NCBI RefSeq assembly: GCF_001730365.1
Contig: NZ_MIKB01000001.1
Coordinates: 558,001 to 622,000, forward strand
DNA: 64,000 nt
Source of the DNA: Enterococcus quebecensis
Lineage (GTDB): Bacteria; Bacillota; Bacilli; Lactobacillales; Enterococcaceae
Direction of reading: 5' to 3'
Positions 28,338 through 36,737 of this stretch are shown here, piece after piece. Below the pieces are notes generated by a model that worked only from the letters and a program-made list of their open reading frames with translations, did no database searches and was not told where the DNA came from. A program made the translations under genes and the position numbers. Every line of letters begins with the position of its first letter. Within the stretch, counting starts at the first letter, position 1.

Positions 28338-29690
28338 CTAATTAAACAACGTATCATGTAATTTTTTTGCGTATCCATCAGTCATATTACAAACAAAATC
28401 AACTGCCATTTTCAAACGATAATAATCCTTGTCTATTTCTGAACAACTTTCTGTTTCTCTCTTATACAACTCTTCAGCACTTCTAGGAAAGTTGTTGAAT
28501 AGACGCTCTTCATATTTGTTCATCGGTTCTTTGTCATACTTTAAAACAACAGGGACAAATTCATCTAATAGACGATTGATGATGTTGAATCCAAGAACTT
28601 CTTGATCTAATATGGTCTTAGTTTGAAAAATATACTCATAAGAAAACTCCTTCAAAGCATGAAAACATTTTACCTCATCACATTCTTCATTAATAATTTC
28701 TTCATGAAAGGTTCCAGACATGATTTCATCGTAATGATCCACAAAAATTTTACTTGCACTTTGATAGACCTTTTTCTGTGTTTCACGTAAAAAATCTTGT
28801 ATTGACGCAGCTTCTGAACCATCATTGACTAAAAATCTGTTCGTTCCAGTTTTCTCGTCAATAAATGATTTCAATTTTCTGTAGCTATATAAACCATAAT
28901 TATAGGCATCTTCAATATCAGAAAATGTATAAGCAATATCATCTGCTGCTTCAAGCAAAAATACTAATGGATGGCGATTTCCAGTTGTTCCAGTAACAAA
29001 CTTTATATTTTTAAATACTTTTTCTTCAGAATAAAAGTAGCCAACTTTCTTCATCAATAAATCCTTCTTATCCACCTGATCTGCACCTGCAGTATATTTT
29101 ATAACTGCATCTAATGTTGAAGCAGTGAGGTTCATCCCAGTTTCTGAAGAGCCGTTGTCATTATGAAGCTTAGTGAGTAAACGAATCGTTTGGGCATTTC
29201 CTTCAAATCTCAAAAAATCTTCTTTTTGCTGTTCTGTAAAAGAAGACCAACAAGGAAGTAATTCGCCTTTTTTACTAAACCAAATCCGAATCGCTTCTTC
29301 ACCAAAATGACCAAAAGGAGGATTTCCAATATCATGGATAAGCGCTGCTGTTTCCAATAAACGGAAGCTTTCGTTTAGTTCGTCTATTTTAATCCCCTTT
29401 TTATTCAATTTACTAATCACACCTATTAATAAATCTCGTGTATGCATCGCAACTTCTAAACTATGAGTCAAACGAGTTCGAACAAAATCATTACGCTCTA
29501 AAGGAAAAACTTGTGTCTTATCCTGTAATCGTCTAAAAGAATCACTCTTAATCACCCGACGATAGTCACTATTAAAAGCAACACTCAAGTCTAAAAGGTA
29601 ATTTTTATGATTTAATTTATCATTAGGCCACACTTTGTCACTTTTTAAAGAAATTCTGAATGTTCCTACCAATCGATTCCATTGCATCAT
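28338..29690 (-). CDS. HD-domain dGTP triphosphohydrolase, second gene of the TIR operon
   Basis: A 450-aa dGTPase of the Dgt type, which splits dGTP (or other dNTPs) into the nucleoside and triphosphate. Seen: the family block SDSFRRLQDKTQVFPLE (residues 49-65), the metal histidine in RTRLTHSLE (H76), HD in LIHDIGNPPFGHFGE (H119, D120), FEGNAQ (162-167), and the last metal Asp in AADDIAY (about 251). The H-HD-D set is complete. TTG at 29705 is open, but ATG at 29690 lies eight bases after GGAGG. It begins 25 bp after the TIR gene's stop, so they are probably one transcript. Bacterial dGTPases are known to act in phage defence by draining dGTP. Confidence 0.9.
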   Translation of the reverse strand: MMQWNRLVGTFRISLKSDKVWPNDKLNHKNYLLDLSVAFNSDYRRVIKSDSFRRLQDKTQVFPLERNDFVRTRLTHSLEVAMHTRDLLIGVISKLNKKGIKIDELNESFRLLETAALIHDIGNPPFGHFGEEAIRIWFSKKGELLPCWSSFTEQQKEDFLRFEGNAQTIRLLTKLHNDNGSSETGMNLTASTLDAVIKYTAGADQVDKKDLLMKKVGYFYSEEKVFKNIKFVTGTTGNRHPLVFLLEAADDIAYTFSDIEDAYNYGLYSYRKLKSFIDEKTGTNRFLVNDGSEAASIQDFLRETQKKVYQSASKIFVDHYDEIMSGTFHEEIINEECDEVKCFHALKEFSYEYIFQTKTILDQEVLGFNIINRLLDEFVPVVLKYDKEPMNKYEERLFNNFPRSAEELYKRETESCSEIDKDYYRLKMAVDFVCNMTDGYAKKLHDTLFN

Positions 29691-29715
29691 TGAGACAGCC
29701 TCCAATTTTTAGTAG

Positions 29716-30537
29716 TTACTCAATTTTTTCCAAATGAGAAACATAGATATTTTTGCATTTTCCTATATCTTTAAAAAATCTTTCACCAAAATAAGGGGCT
29801 TCTTCATTTAACTTAAATTGAACAGTATCTCCAGATTCAAAATTTCCCCAGCTCTTGTTGAAAAATAACCAGTGATTGTCTTTTTTTGACATTTTTTCTA
29901 CATCAATAAAATTTTTAGCAATTGGTTTACTTAATTTAAAGCAAGCATATTGATCTTTTTTTTCACTTTTTATTACTCGCTCTTCACAAAGCATTGTTTC
30001 AAATACGCCATCCTCATCTGGAATCAAATAATCTTCCATCTGAATATAATGCTTCAGCTTATCGAAACTTGGTTTAACACTTTCAATTTCTCGATACTTC
30101 AATTCATCTGGCAAGACAACTCCTGCTTGTTCACGGATAGTACTTACTAAATCACAAACTTGTATTGCATCTAACTCTTTATTTAACAGCAGAGCTAGAC
30201 GATCGGAACCAATCGCTCCTTTGATCTTACTCGGTGAAAAATGTGGTAATGCTATTGGATAATGTATATCTGTTGTAATCCAAGAAGCACCCATTTCATT
30301 CAAACAAGGAACACTTTGGTAATAATTGTCTGATAAAAAATAAAGAACAATCGGACTATCCTCTAATTCTTTTTTCAAACGATCAAAAATTTGTTCACCA
30401 GGCTTCACACCTGTTTCAGGACTAGAACTGTAAAAAATATCCTCTTCACGAAAACCAAACTTTTTCAACAACTGTACAAATATATCCGCATAACGTCGAT
30501 CTTTGTAACAATGACTGACAAATACTTTTCTACCCAT
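29716..30537 (-). CDS. TIR-domain protein, probable NAD-consuming effector, first gene of a TIR-dGTPase operon
   Basis: A 273-aa protein. Seen: an N-terminal TIR domain (about residues 1-140) beginning RKVFVSHCYKDRRYAD, then SSSPETGVKPGEQ (37-49), and the LSDNYYQSVPCLNE segment, whose Glu81 aligns with the catalytic glutamate of bacterial and SARM1 TIR NADases. The C-terminal 130 residues match no domain I know, have several Trp/Phe and Lys, and may sense an infection signal. The start at 30537 has GGAGGG six bases upstream. Upstream DNA is very AT-rich. Enzymatic NAD cleavage is inferred. Confidence 0.85.
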   Translation of the reverse strand: MGRKVFVSHCYKDRRYADIFVQLLKKFGFREEDIFYSSSPETGVKPGEQIFDRLKKELEDSPIVLYFLSDNYYQSVPCLNEMGASWITTDIHYPIALPHFSPSKIKGAIGSDRLALLLNKELDAIQVCDLVSTIREQAGVVLPDELKYREIESVKPSFDKLKHYIQMEDYLIPDEDGVFETMLCEERVIKSEKKDQYACFKLSKPIAKNFIDVEKMSKKDNHWLFFNKSWGNFESGDTVQFKLNEEAPYFGERFFKDIGKCKNIYVSHLEKIE

Positions 30538-30648
30538 TTTTATCCCTCCAAACAATAGTTTCATTCACATGATAACAAATATATTATAAATAGTCATTCA
30601 TTTTTATAATATAAATAATATTTTTTCAATATGTATATATAATAATTT

Positions 30649-30762
30649 TTGAATAATCCGGAGAGAGAACATATCATTCATTTGATTTCACATTCTATTT
30701 CAACTTATGGTGATTTACAGAATTATGTAAGAAATAACAAACTTTCAGAAGTGAAGAAATAA
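30649..30762 (+). pseudogene. possible 37-codon relic or micro-ORF
   Basis: A frame from TTG at 30649 to TAA reads NNPEREHIIHL... and ends NNKLSEVKK. The composition looks protein-like, but there is no ribosome binding site. Probably the tail of a lost gene; weak. Confidence 0.2.
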
Positions 30763-30976
30763 AAAAGTTTTGTTATTTTTCTTTATATATAAGAGAGAGG
30801 TTCTTTAGTGTTATTTAATCAATAAATCTGAGATTTTATATTGCGAACAGTTGTTTCTTTGGGTATACTTATAGCCATAGGATAGAAATAATTAACAAAG
30901 AAGAGTAGCAGAGGTTCACTTAGCCAGAAATGAGCGGATTGGATGTTGTTTCTTCTAACGATAAAAATAAATATTT

Positions 30977-31199
30977 GGCACTTCTTGGTATGGCTACCAC
31001 CCAAACCAGCGAAGTCTTGATTAAACAGAACGACCTGCTTAAGCAAATCGCCAATGGTGTAAGTCATTTTCTTATTTTTACATTCCTCTGTATACCAGAA
31101 GACTACCAACCTTCTCCTTTTAAGTACAGACGAGTAAAAATAATGCCTCTTTGTCTTGCCTATTGCCAACGATTGCAGGTAAACTGTAGTCGTTTTTTT
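30977..31199 (+). repeat. diverged tandem module, copy 1, ending in a terminator
   Basis: Starts GGCACTTC and contains ACCACCCA and ACAGAACGACCT. It ends in an AACGATTGCAG/CTGTAGTCGTT hairpin plus seven T (31168-31199). It pairs with copy 2 at 31325-31555. The spacing is consistent with a duplicated small-RNA or type I toxin-antitoxin-like unit, but no toxin ORF is clear. Confidence 0.4.
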
Positions 31200-31324
31200 G
31201 TTTCTATCCTATAAAATTTGAGAAAAAGAAATGACAATAGGATGACAACATTCATTTTATTCACCTTGCACTTTTCATCATCTGCACTGTCTTATTGCCC
31301 ATCGCAGTGATTCAAAGCAAAATA

Positions 31325-31555
31325 GGCACTTCACTTACCGGTACCACCCAGTAAATGAAGCCCTGAATAGACAGAACGACCTATCTATCCAAGTTGCCTG
31401 ATTACTAGTACCGTAGCACTAGCTTCTTTATTGTACCTAATTTTTGTAAGAATTTCTAGACAGTTTTTGAATTTTTTCAAAATGGGTGAAGAATCTTGCT
31501 GTAGTCTTTTAGTCATACCAACGATAGAGGCAGTAATCTCTATCGTTTTTCTTTT
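31325..31555 (+). repeat. diverged tandem module, copy 2, ending in a terminator
   Basis: GGCACTTC, ACCACCCA and ACAGAACGACCT occur in the same order as in copy 1. It ends in a perfect 10-bp hairpin (AACGATAGAG/CTCTATCGTT, 31520-31547) with a T-rich tail. Stops interrupt the frame that is open in copy 1. A hydrophobic frame just upstream (around 31250-31350) lacks a normal start codon. Confidence 0.4.
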
Positions 31556-31606
31556 TCTCAATTGTTGTTTGTTGCTTGAGTTAATTAACAAAAGGAGATC
31601 TTACTT

Positions 31607-31903
31607 ATGAAAAATTCTGCACTTTGTATTAAGGCTGTTCCCTATCAAGAAATTATTGACCTTCGAGATACACTTGAACGACTACAATCGTGGCAAGAAC
31701 CGTTGGTGGTTTTGGAGAAGTATTTTACGAATCCGAATACGCCGATTGATAAGAAAAAAGTTGTTAAGCAATTTTATGCTTGTTCAACGTTATTTCTACT
31801 TTTTAAGGATAATTACGATTTACTTACTGAACAGGCAAATAAACATGTTCTTACTATGAGTCGTTTGGAGAAAATGACGATTATAGAAAGTTACGTAAGA
31901 TAA
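31607..31903 (+). CDS. unrecognised 98-aa protein
   Basis: A small, mostly helical, soluble-looking protein with a good AAGGAG nine bases before its ATG. I do not recognise it. It contains Leu/Phe-rich helices (FYACSTLFLLFKDNYDLL) and many charged residues but no signal peptide. It lies directly downstream of the degraded tandem module and upstream of the LRR surface gene. It could be a regulator or immunity-type protein; nothing in the sequence proves either. Confidence 0.55.
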   Translation: MKNSALCIKAVPYQEIIDLRDTLERLQSWQEPLVVLEKYFTNPNTPIDKKKVVKQFYACSTLFLLFKDNYDLLTEQANKHVLTMSRLEKMTIIESYVR

Positions 31904-32041
31904 TTTTGTTTCTTTTATTTTAATTAACCTATACTTTTTTATGCATTTGCTCAATTCATATTTGACACCCTACGAATACGAATTTTACATAAAGTATAAT
32001 TTAATTTATAATTGATACCATAAAATAAAAAGGAGCATTGT

Positions 32042-33774
32042 ATGAAAAAAAATTATTTGTTATTGGTAGTATTTTTTTGGTTTCTTCCTCATTTTGTACG
32101 CCCTTAAGCGTTCTTGCAGAGGAAACACTTCCTTCACCAATTGAATTAAACTTTTCTCTAGAAGGTAAATTTATTCCTGATTCATTTACCCTAAATATTG
32201 ATGAATATGTTACTGGAGAAGTCACGGGAAAGAAAATCAAGCGAGTTGAGTTACACATCAATGATGAATTCGTTGATAAAACAAGACCTTTTTCTGATGG
32301 TACTTTTGAGTTAGATGCCAAAAACTTAATTAAGCAACAAACGGATAAAGTTGAAGTCATAGCATTTGGAAGTCAAAATGGCAATGACCAAATTCAGTCA
32401 CAGTTGGTTCCCATTATTGTTGAAGAGATGATTTTAACAGTAAACGATTTTACCCTTCATGATAACTCAATTAGCGGAACCGCGGGTAATCGAGCTGATT
32501 CAGTTTCCTTATTTGTTGATGATGAACTGCTAAAAACCGTAGATATCAATAATGATGAGACCTTTACGATTCCACTTGACTCAGATGAAATTACTGGAAT
32601 AGAGGATTCCGTAACAATTGTTAGCTCCCTTATGAATAAAGAATTAACTAGAACAACAGTTACGATTAATCCGTTTGATTTAAGAGCATCAATTGACGAT
32701 TTTTTACTTGGAGAAAGCACTTCAATTTCAGGAAAATTATCAGGAAATGGGCTAAAAAAAGCACATACAGTCCGTTTATATGTTAATAAAAAAAGACGTG
32801 GTGATAGCCAGTTAAATAGTAATACTTCCTTTGTTATTAAAGCTAGAAATTTTATCAAAAATCTTAATGATACTGTGACAATTGCTATTTTAGATAAGAA
32901 TGAAAAAGAACTTGCTCGTTATAATATTGCAGTAATTTCTCCGCAAGAAAAAGATCCTGCGAAACAAATTAAAGAGTGGTTTCCAGATCCTAATTTTGCA
33001 TCAGCAGTTGCAAGATATTTACGTAAACCAATTGATTCTATTGTAACAAAAGAGGATCTAGCTAGTGGACCTTCCGAGATTTTTCACGGTGCCTACAACA
33101 AAATTAAATCTATTGAAAGTATCCAGTATCTTGCACGTGTAACTTCTTTTAGTCTAGAACATAATGATATTGAAGACTTAACACCTTTTACAAAAGCCGA
33201 TAAATACGAGCTTTTACGCTCATTCTATTTAAGCCATAATCGAATAAAAGATATCACACCCATCTGTGAACTGTTAAATATAGATGAATTACCTCCTCGA
33301 TTAATTAACTTACATTTAGATTTCAATCAGCTAGATAACAATGCTATCAAAGCACTTGCAAAAACATCGGCATTCGATACATTGATACATTTAACTTTGA
33401 ATAACAATCATATTGATGATTTTTCTGACATTGCAGATGGGTCTTTTATACACCCCTATGGACAGTCAGAAGACACAACAACACCTCATTGGTCCGCCAG
33501 ATTTCAATATATTTCTTTACCAAAACAACAATATACAGACTCTTTTGAATTTGAAATTCCTGCGAAAAACATTCATGGTAGTCCTATGTTGGAAATTGAT
33601 AAAAATGGTACAACAGCTGGATGGCGTTTGGACGGGAATAAATTGATTTGGGACGAGATAGGCGATAGAGTCCGCGAACTAATTGTAACCGTGGTAGATC
33701 GTTCTGTAGATCACTCACCTCGCCATTATGGTCCCTCTGTAACGTACATCATTCCAATCGAACAACTACGTTAA
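32042..33774 (+). CDS. secreted leucine-rich-repeat protein, signal peptide out of frame at an A8 tract
   Basis: The main frame encodes about 575 aa: a signal peptide ending SVLAEE, about three Ig-like beta domains (roughly residues 30-300, with repeated D-x-T/S-F endings), then internalin-type leucine-rich repeats (about 340-470) and a C-terminal beta region. No LPXTG anchor. The only start with correctly spaced GGAG is the ATG at 32042, but it runs into a stop at 32105. Adding one A to the A8 run (32045-32052) would give MKKKLFVIGSIFLVSSSF, a perfect signal peptide. The frame as it stands opens only with a TTG at 32038, two bases after GGAG. Phase variation, slippage, a null mutation or a sequencing error are all possible. 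Confidence 0.75.
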
Positions 33775-33834
33775 AAAAACTATTAATACTATAGAGGGTG
33801 TACAACAGTCATCTATCTTAGAGCAATTAGACTA

Positions 33835-33874
33835 AAAAATCGGACAATTCATAAAGCGAATTGTCCGATTTTTG
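33835..33874 (+). terminator. terminator of the LRR gene
   Basis: AAAAATCGGACAATTC pairs with GAATTGTCCGATTTTT across a 7-base loop, a strong hairpin with a T-tail. Confidence 0.85.
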
Positions 33875-33972
33875 GTAAGTTGCAAAAAAGCTGAGTTTTC
33901 TATATCGTTTATTTAAATTTTCAGTGGCGTTAATAAAATTCAACGTGTTCTATCTCATCCTTTTATAAAAAA

Positions 33973-34004
33973 ATGAGCCAAAACTAAAAAATAGTTTTAA
34001 CTCA
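33973..34004 (-). terminator. terminator of the DUF1002 gene
   Basis: ATGAG..AAAACTA and TAGTTTT..CTCAT form an interrupted stem downstream of the minus-strand gene, followed on that strand by a T-rich run. Confidence 0.65.
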
Positions 34005-34025
34005 TCAATTCATATCCATTATAGA

Positions 34026-35000
34026 TTATTTCCCAGTAATCGAATCCCAAAGTCCACTGAAAAATCCTTTAATATTCTCCCAAAGACCTTTAGATTTTTC
34101 TTGAATTTGCTCTTTCGCTTTAGACAAATCTAATTCTCCAACGAAGTCTTCAAAAATATTTTTATCTTTCATATTACTCATTAATGTAGTTAATTCCTTC
34201 ACCTGATCCGAAGTCATAACGTCTTTGATCCCTTGACTACTCAATGCATTTTCAACAGTTTGCTGAATGTCTTCTTGAGTCAATTTCTTCCCATCTGCTG
34301 TCTTTGCTGCTAATTCTTTTTTAGCTTGCTCTTGTGCAGCATTTAAAGCCTTATCGGAGTACCCATCTTTTTCTTTGTTTTCTTCTGTGATTTTAGATAG
34401 TACGCCCATTTCGTCTTGGGCAACTTCTACACGATCTTTATTAATGATCCCGCCAGATTCCTCAACGATTTTGTATACCCCTGCTAACGCACCAGAACCA
34501 TCAATTGGCACAGCTGAAGCAACGGTTAACTTAGCATCTGTTATACCAGCAGTCAAAGCGGCATTTTGATACTGAGCTTCTGTAATTTTAGTAATATTCT
34601 TAGGTGTGGCAATATCTACAGAAATTCCTGACCCTTTTTTCTGTGTTTCCATTCGAACAGAACTATAGACTGCCCACTCTTTGGTAAAACCACCATCAGG
34701 AATAAAATTCATCAAATCTTGTCCTGTCGTTGTATATTGCGGTGTTTCTCCTTTAATACCTAGTTCTTTTAAAGTAAAATCTTTTTGTTCTTGTGTCAGT
34801 GCATTTCCTAATGCAACTGCATTAATTTGCAATGCTTGCTCAGAACTTTGAGTTGTTTTGGTTTCAGTATCGCTAGAGCTTGCTGATGTATTTTCCGTTG
34901 TACTTGCTTGTGTCGCAAATGCTGTTTTTCCAGTGTATAAACCTGTAGAAATTAAAAGTACTGTCATTGCTACAGCTAGTTTTTTTTGTTTATGCTTCAT
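34026..35000 (-). CDS. secreted DUF1002 family protein
   Basis: A 324-aa protein with a signal peptide (about residues 1-30, ending AFA), a Ser/Thr-rich linker (about 31-55), and a body that fits the DUF1002 family of Gram-positive secreted proteins, whose function is unknown. Seen: ALTQEQKDFTLKELGI near residue 67 and a long helical C-terminal part ending in a Trp/Phe-rich amphipathic segment (GLWENIKGFFSGLWDSI). AGGAGG precedes the ATG. It is a single-gene unit. The amphipathic tail may touch the membrane; that is inference. Confidence 0.85.
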   Translation of the reverse strand: MKHKQKKLAVAMTVLLISTGLYTGKTAFATQASTTENTSASSSDTETKTTQSSEQALQINAVALGNALTQEQKDFTLKELGIKGETPQYTTTGQDLMNFIPDGGFTKEWAVYSSVRMETQKKGSGISVDIATPKNITKITEAQYQNAALTAGITDAKLTVASAVPIDGSGALAGVYKIVEESGGIINKDRVEVAQDEMGVLSKITEENKEKDGYSDKALNAAQEQAKKELAAKTADGKKLTQEDIQQTVENALSSQGIKDVMTSDQVKELTTLMSNMKDKNIFEDFVGELDLSKAKEQIQEKSKGLWENIKGFFSGLWDSITGK

Positions 35001-35456
35001 ATGAGCCTCCTAAATATTTACTTGTCCATAACTATACAACATTCTTTTTAGATATTCCTTAAAAATGATCCCATTTAATAAATTTTTACAGTTCAGTTTT
35101 TTCTTATTTGTTGATAGCGTAGGTCTTACTTTCAAAAAAGATAGAGATAACTTCTTACGTAGAGAATAGATATAATAATTTAGGTATCTATTCCGAATGA
35201 TTTTAGTATGAATTTAATTCTTATAATAACATAACATAATTTTCATTCCAAACCTTAAGAATGATATATCATTCTAAAAACACGATATGATTAAGATAAA
35301 ACTTGAAGTCAAATAGGATTAAATAACATACATAATACTAACTTATTAAACATAATAGTGTATATTATATAATAACTACTTGTCATTAAATCATAATTAA
35401 ACATTTTTTTATGTGATATAGACAAGTAAGTAAATTAAGATAAGGAGTTGTTTTTT
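35001..35456. other. AT-rich intergenic region with an 18-bp perfect palindrome
   Basis: No ORF in about 450 bp between divergent secreted-protein genes. AGAATGATATATCATTCT at 35258-35275 is a perfect palindrome, about 180 bp upstream of the hydrolase gene, and could be a regulator site. AT content is higher than in neighbouring DNA. Confidence 0.5.
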
Positions 35457-36596
35457 TTGAGAAAAAGAATATTTTTTTTATTAAGTCTAGGAGTAGGTGC
35501 TGTTTTTCTCTCTCATTCTAGTTCTATTGGACTAGCAGCAGAAAATGATACTATCGATCAATCTAGCATTGTCCGCGAATCAGCACTTGATACCATGGAT
35601 TCTCAACTAAACATGAATAGTAACAAAGATTCTCTAACAGACACTAGCCTTTTTAACTCACTTTCAGAAAATGATAAAGCTGAGTTAAAAAAATTAATGT
35701 CCAGCAAAGAAAAATCACCAAGAATCATTGGTAAAGCCATTGCACATATTTTATATCCATATATTTTTGAAAATAACATAAATGATAACAGTGGCGAAAT
35801 GAAAGGTCCCTATGAAAAAGAATTCAAAGAAGGTCTGAAATGGTTCCAAGAAATACCCAAAGAAGAATGGATCATAAAAAAAGATGATGGAGATCTGCGC
35901 TCCTACTATTTAAAAAACAAAGTAAAAACAACTAAAACGGTTGTATTAATTCATGGGTTCAGCAGTCAACCTTTATACATGGGCGCTTGGGCTAAAGTAT
36001 TTTACGACCTTGGCTATAATGTATTAGCACCTGAACTTCAAGGCCATGGTAAAAGTACAATAAAATCTCGTTCGTTTGGTGCAAAAGATAAGTACGATAT
36101 TTTGGAATGGATAAACAAAGTAAATGATACTAATGGAGCTGAGTCCGAGATTGTAATATCTGGCGATTCAATGGGCGCTTCACTTTCTTTAATGATGGGC
36201 AGTATGAAAGATTTACCGAAAAACGTTACAGCTATAATTGAAGATTGCGGTTATTCTGATTTAACAGAACTATTCAGACATATGTTACAAAAATTAGGCT
36301 TTTTAAAAGAACCTATCATAAAAGAATTGAATAATCTTTCAGTTAAAAGACAAGGTGTTTCATTAGATGACATCTCTCCCATCAAGGATGCTGCATCGTC
36401 GACTATCCCATTATTAATCATTCATGGTGATGCAGACTTTGCCGTTCCAACATCTATGGCAGAAGATATTTTTAATGCTTCGATTGCATCTAAGAAAAAA
36501 CTAGTACTAATTGAAGGTGCCGGTCATCCTACTTCTATTGTCTATGACTTACCTACCTATAAAAATGAAATTAAGAATTTTCTTACTACCAACTAA
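35457..36596 (+). CDS. secreted alpha/beta hydrolase
   Basis: A 379-aa protein with a signal peptide (RKRIFFLLSLGVGAVFL, cleavage near GLAAEN), a charged linker, and an alpha/beta hydrolase domain. Seen: HGFSSQ oxyanion region near residue 165, nucleophile GDSMGA near 238, Asp in HGDADFAVP near 325, and His in GAGHPTS near 357. Close in type to the extracellular hydrolases of enterococci and bacilli (YqkD/FrsA-like). I use TTG at 35457, nine bases after GGAG; the TTG at 35448 abuts it. A T8 run lies just before the start. The substrate is unknown. Confidence 0.82.
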   Translation: MRKRIFFLLSLGVGAVFLSHSSSIGLAAENDTIDQSSIVRESALDTMDSQLNMNSNKDSLTDTSLFNSLSENDKAELKKLMSSKEKSPRIIGKAIAHILYPYIFENNINDNSGEMKGPYEKEFKEGLKWFQEIPKEEWIIKKDDGDLRSYYLKNKVKTTKTVVLIHGFSSQPLYMGAWAKVFYDLGYNVLAPELQGHGKSTIKSRSFGAKDKYDILEWINKVNDTNGAESEIVISGDSMGASLSLMMGSMKDLPKNVTAIIEDCGYSDLTELFRHMLQKLGFLKEPIIKELNNLSVKRQGVSLDDISPIKDAASSTIPLLIIHGDADFAVPTSMAEDIFNASIASKKKLVLIEGAGHPTSIVYDLPTYKNEIKNFLTTN

Positions 36597-36622
36597 AAGT
36601 AACTTTTGATAGTAAACTTTTT

Positions 36623-36652
36623 CCTTTGTGGTTTCTACCACAAAGGTTTTTT
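36623..36652 (+). terminator. terminator of the secreted hydrolase gene
   Basis: CCTTTGTGG-N6-CCACAAAGG followed by six T. Confidence 0.88.
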
Positions 36653-36683
36653 CCATTCGATAATGCTTTATTATCTATAATAA

Positions 36684-36727
36684 AAAAACGAAGGTAAGAA
36701 TTATCACTAATCCTTTACCTTCGTTTC
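36684..36727 (-). terminator. terminator of ptsHI
   Basis: AAACGAAGGTAA and TTACCTTCGTTT form a 12-bp stem, with a T-run on the minus strand directly after it, just downstream of the ptsI stop. Confidence 0.85.
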
Positions 36728-36737
36728 ATTATTCATT

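Larger units (their letters stand above)
30538..31606. other. non-coding, degraded region upstream of the TIR operon
   Basis: About 1.07 kb without a convincing gene. It contains the TIR operon promoter region, a 37-codon relic frame (30649-30762), two diverged copies of a roughly 190-bp module, and two terminators. The copies share GGCACTTC (30977 and 31325), ACCACCCA, and ACAGAACGACCT in order. Distances from GGCACTTC to the terminator hairpins are nearly equal (191 and 195 bp). A 94-codon frame at 30930-31214 overlaps copy one but has no ribosome binding site. Confidence 0.55.

Noticed and set aside
30819-31169. A 116-codon minus-strand ORF in the same module
   Set aside because: It is antisense across the repeat module, with no start signal and unlikely composition.
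30930-31214. A 94-codon ORF as a real gene
   Set aside because: It has no ribosome binding site, runs through a terminator hairpin, and its counterpart in the second module copy is full of stops.
28338-31606. A prophage or integrative element around the TIR operon
   Set aside because: No integrase, att-like direct repeats or phage genes are visible within the window; only AT-rich composition hints at transfer.
32042-33774. LPXTG-anchored internalin
   Set aside because: The LRR protein has no sortase motif or C-terminal membrane segment, so it was called secreted only.
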